This document shows, in pieces, positions 5,351 through 6,579 of a DNA stretch of 6,579 bases. Origin of the DNA: Pseudomonadota bacterium (GTDB lineage: Bacteria; Pseudomonadota; Alphaproteobacteria; Rhizobiales; Xanthobacteraceae); assembly GCA_023449855.1 (NCBI GenBank), contig JAEXHR010000111.1:1-6579 (forward strand). Direction: 5' to 3'. Position 1 is the first letter of the stretch, and the number at the start of each line of letters is the position of its first letter. The position numbers were made by a program, and so were the translations under genes. The notes beneath the pieces are model-generated. The model saw only the letters and a program-made list of their open reading frames with translations, was not told where the DNA came from and did no database searches.

Positions 5351-6579
5351 ATGACGTCATCGGATATTACCCTCGAAGCAGTCGGATCGATCAGCCAGGT
5401 GCCGCAGGCGGAATGGGACGCCTGCGCGACCGGGCGCGCCGTCGCGGGCGAATCGCTGGCAGGCGATCTGGCCGATCTCGACACGCTCTCAAGCGTTGCC
5501 AACTCAAGTTCAAAAGCGCCCTATAACCCGTTCGTTTCTCACGCTTTTCTGAGCGCGGTTGAGAAATCGAATTCGGCCTGCGCACGTACCGGCTGGGGCC
5601 CGCGGCACCTGCTCGCCAGGCAGGACGGCAAGATTCTCGGCATCGTGCCCTGCTATCTGAAATCCCATTCCCAGGGCGAATATGTCTTCGACCGCGGCTG
5701 GGCCGACGCCTATGAGCGCGCCGGCGGCGACTATTATCCGAAGCTGCAGGCGTCGGTTCCGTTCACCCCGGCTACCGGCCCCCGCCTCCTGATCCGCGAC
5801 GGCGCGGACGCCCAGCGCGTCAGCGAAGCGCTGGCCGGCGGGCTCGTCGGTCTGTGCGAGGCGACAGAGGCGTCGTCGGTGCACGTCACCTTTGCGCGCG
5901 AGCCGGAATGGAATTTTCTCGCCGAGCGCGGCTTTCTCCAGCGCACCGACCAGCAGTTTCATTTCCACAATCCCGGCTATGAAAGCTTCGACGATTTCCT
6001 CGCCACGCTGAATTCACGCCATCGCAAGGCGATCAAGCGCGAGCGGCGCGATGCGGTCGCCGCCGGCATCACCATCGAGGCGCTGAGCGGGAGCGACATC
6101 ACCGAGGAAGCCTGGGACGCCTTTTTCGACTTCTACATGGAGACGGGCTCGCGCAAATGGGGGCGGCCCTACCTCACCCGCGCCTTCTATGCGCTGATCG
6201 GCGAGACCATGGCGGACGACGTGGCGCTGATCATGGCGAAACGCGACGGCCGCTTCATCGCCGGGGCGATCAATTTCATCGGCTCGGACACGCTGTTCGG
6301 CCGCCACTGGGGCGCCACCGAGCATCACCCGTTCCTGCATTTCGAGGTCTGTTATTATCAGGCCATCGACTTCGCCATCCGCCGCAAGCTCAAGACCGTC
6401 GAGGCCGGCGCTCAGGGCGAGCACAAGATCGCCCGCGGCTATCTCCCGCAGACCACCTATTCCGCGCATTACATCAGGGATCGCGGGTTTCGCACTGCAG
6501 TGGCGGACTATCTCAAGCGCGAGCGTTCCTATGTCGCCGAGGCCGGCCGCGAACTGGCCGAACTCGGCCCGTTCCGCAA
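5351..6579 (+). CDS. FemAB-like / GNAT-fold acyltransferase family protein (DUF482), 3' partial
   Basis: An open frame of 409 codons runs off the right edge with no stop. The protein belongs to the FemAB-like 'peptidoglycan biosynthesis/recognition' family (PF04339, DUF482), usually annotated as GNAT-family N-acetyltransferase; its substrate is not known. Family blocks are NPFVSHAFLSAVE (59-71), GWGPRHLLAR (81-90), IVPCYLKSHSQGEYVFDRGW (98-117), GGDYYPKLQASVPFTPATG (125-143), FDDFLATLNSRHRKAIKRER (213-232), RKWGRPYLTRAFY (268-280), LHFEVCYYQAIDFAI (329-343) and EAGAQGEHKIARGY (351-364). The final GPFR resembles the usual C-terminus, so probably few residues are missing. An in-frame TGA at 5345-5347 limits the start to TTG 5348 or ATG 5351; ATG is preferred although the ribosome binding site is weak. 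Residues 29-57 form a poorly conserved, Ala/Ser/Asp-rich stretch. There is no signal peptide. It follows the phosphodiesterase gene after 239 bp containing a repeat. Confidence 0.88.
   Translation, partial: MTSSDITLEAVGSISQVPQAEWDACATGRAVAGESLAGDLADLDTLSSVANSSSKAPYNPFVSHAFLSAVEKSNSACARTGWGPRHLLARQDGKILGIVPCYLKSHSQGEYVFDRGWADAYERAGGDYYPKLQASVPFTPATGPRLLIRDGADAQRVSEALAGGLVGLCEATEASSVHVTFAREPEWNFLAERGFLQRTDQQFHFHNPGYESFDDFLATLNSRHRKAIKRERRDAVAAGITIEALSGSDITEEAWDAFFDFYMETGSRKWGRPYLTRAFYALIGETMADDVALIMAKRDGRFIAGAINFIGSDTLFGRHWGATEHHPFLHFEVCYYQAIDFAIRRKLKTVEAGAQGEHKIARGYLPQTTYSAHYIRDRGFRTAVADYLKRERSYVAEAGRELAELGPFR

Noticed and set aside
5344..5526. 60-codon plus-strand open frame beginning with GTG at 5344
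   Set aside because: It overlaps the start of the FemAB-like gene in another frame and is Arg-rich with no family likeness; I also checked that it does not signal a frameshift, since the FemAB-like frame is continuous from 5351.

Overview
This window looks like an ordinary chromosomal segment of a GC-rich alphaproteobacterium, most likely of the Bradyrhizobium / Rhodopseudomonas / Afipia / Tardiphaga group. Three things point there: the strongly G/C-ending codons, the protein families present (an EipB-type envelope protein, a Rhizobiales-style malonyl-CoA decarboxylase, a FemAB-like acyltransferase), and imperfect palindromic intergenic repeats of kinds I associate with that group. The placement is from recognition, not from a database search. 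I see no phage, insertion sequence, CRISPR array, rRNA or tRNA.

Layout, left to right. Positions 1-57 hold a palindromic repeat and 69-92 a terminator hairpin. A minus-strand gene (116-1102) encodes a secreted NitT/TauT-type ABC transporter substrate-binding protein. A 169-bp divergent control region follows, carrying a good candidate sigma-54 promoter and an overlapping 8-bp inverted repeat. Malonyl-CoA decarboxylase is on the plus strand (1272-2645). It converges on a minus-strand eipB-like envelope gene (2751-3623), with a long imperfect palindrome between the two stop codons. After a second divergent region (3624-3879) comes a plus-strand group: a RidA/YjgF-family protein (3880-4347), a cytoplasmic glycerophosphodiester phosphodiesterase 17 bp behind it (4365-5111), a second palindromic repeat (5141-5250), and a FemAB-like/GNAT-fold protein (5351 onward) that runs off the right edge, probably close to its C-terminus.

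Functionally the window is a set of small independent units, not one pathway. The binding protein would capture a small nitrogen- or sulfur-containing compound in the periplasm; its permease and ATPase are not in view. The decarboxylase turns malonyl-CoA into acetyl-CoA. The EipB-like protein would support envelope integrity in the periplasm. RidA (damage control of reactive enamine/imine metabolites) and the phosphodiesterase (release of glycerol-3-phosphate from glycerophosphodiesters) look co-transcribed. The FemAB-like gene may be read with them, but a repeat lies between. I found no convincing new multi-gene system. The observation most worth testing is the sigma-54-like promoter with its overlapping dyad in front of the transporter gene.
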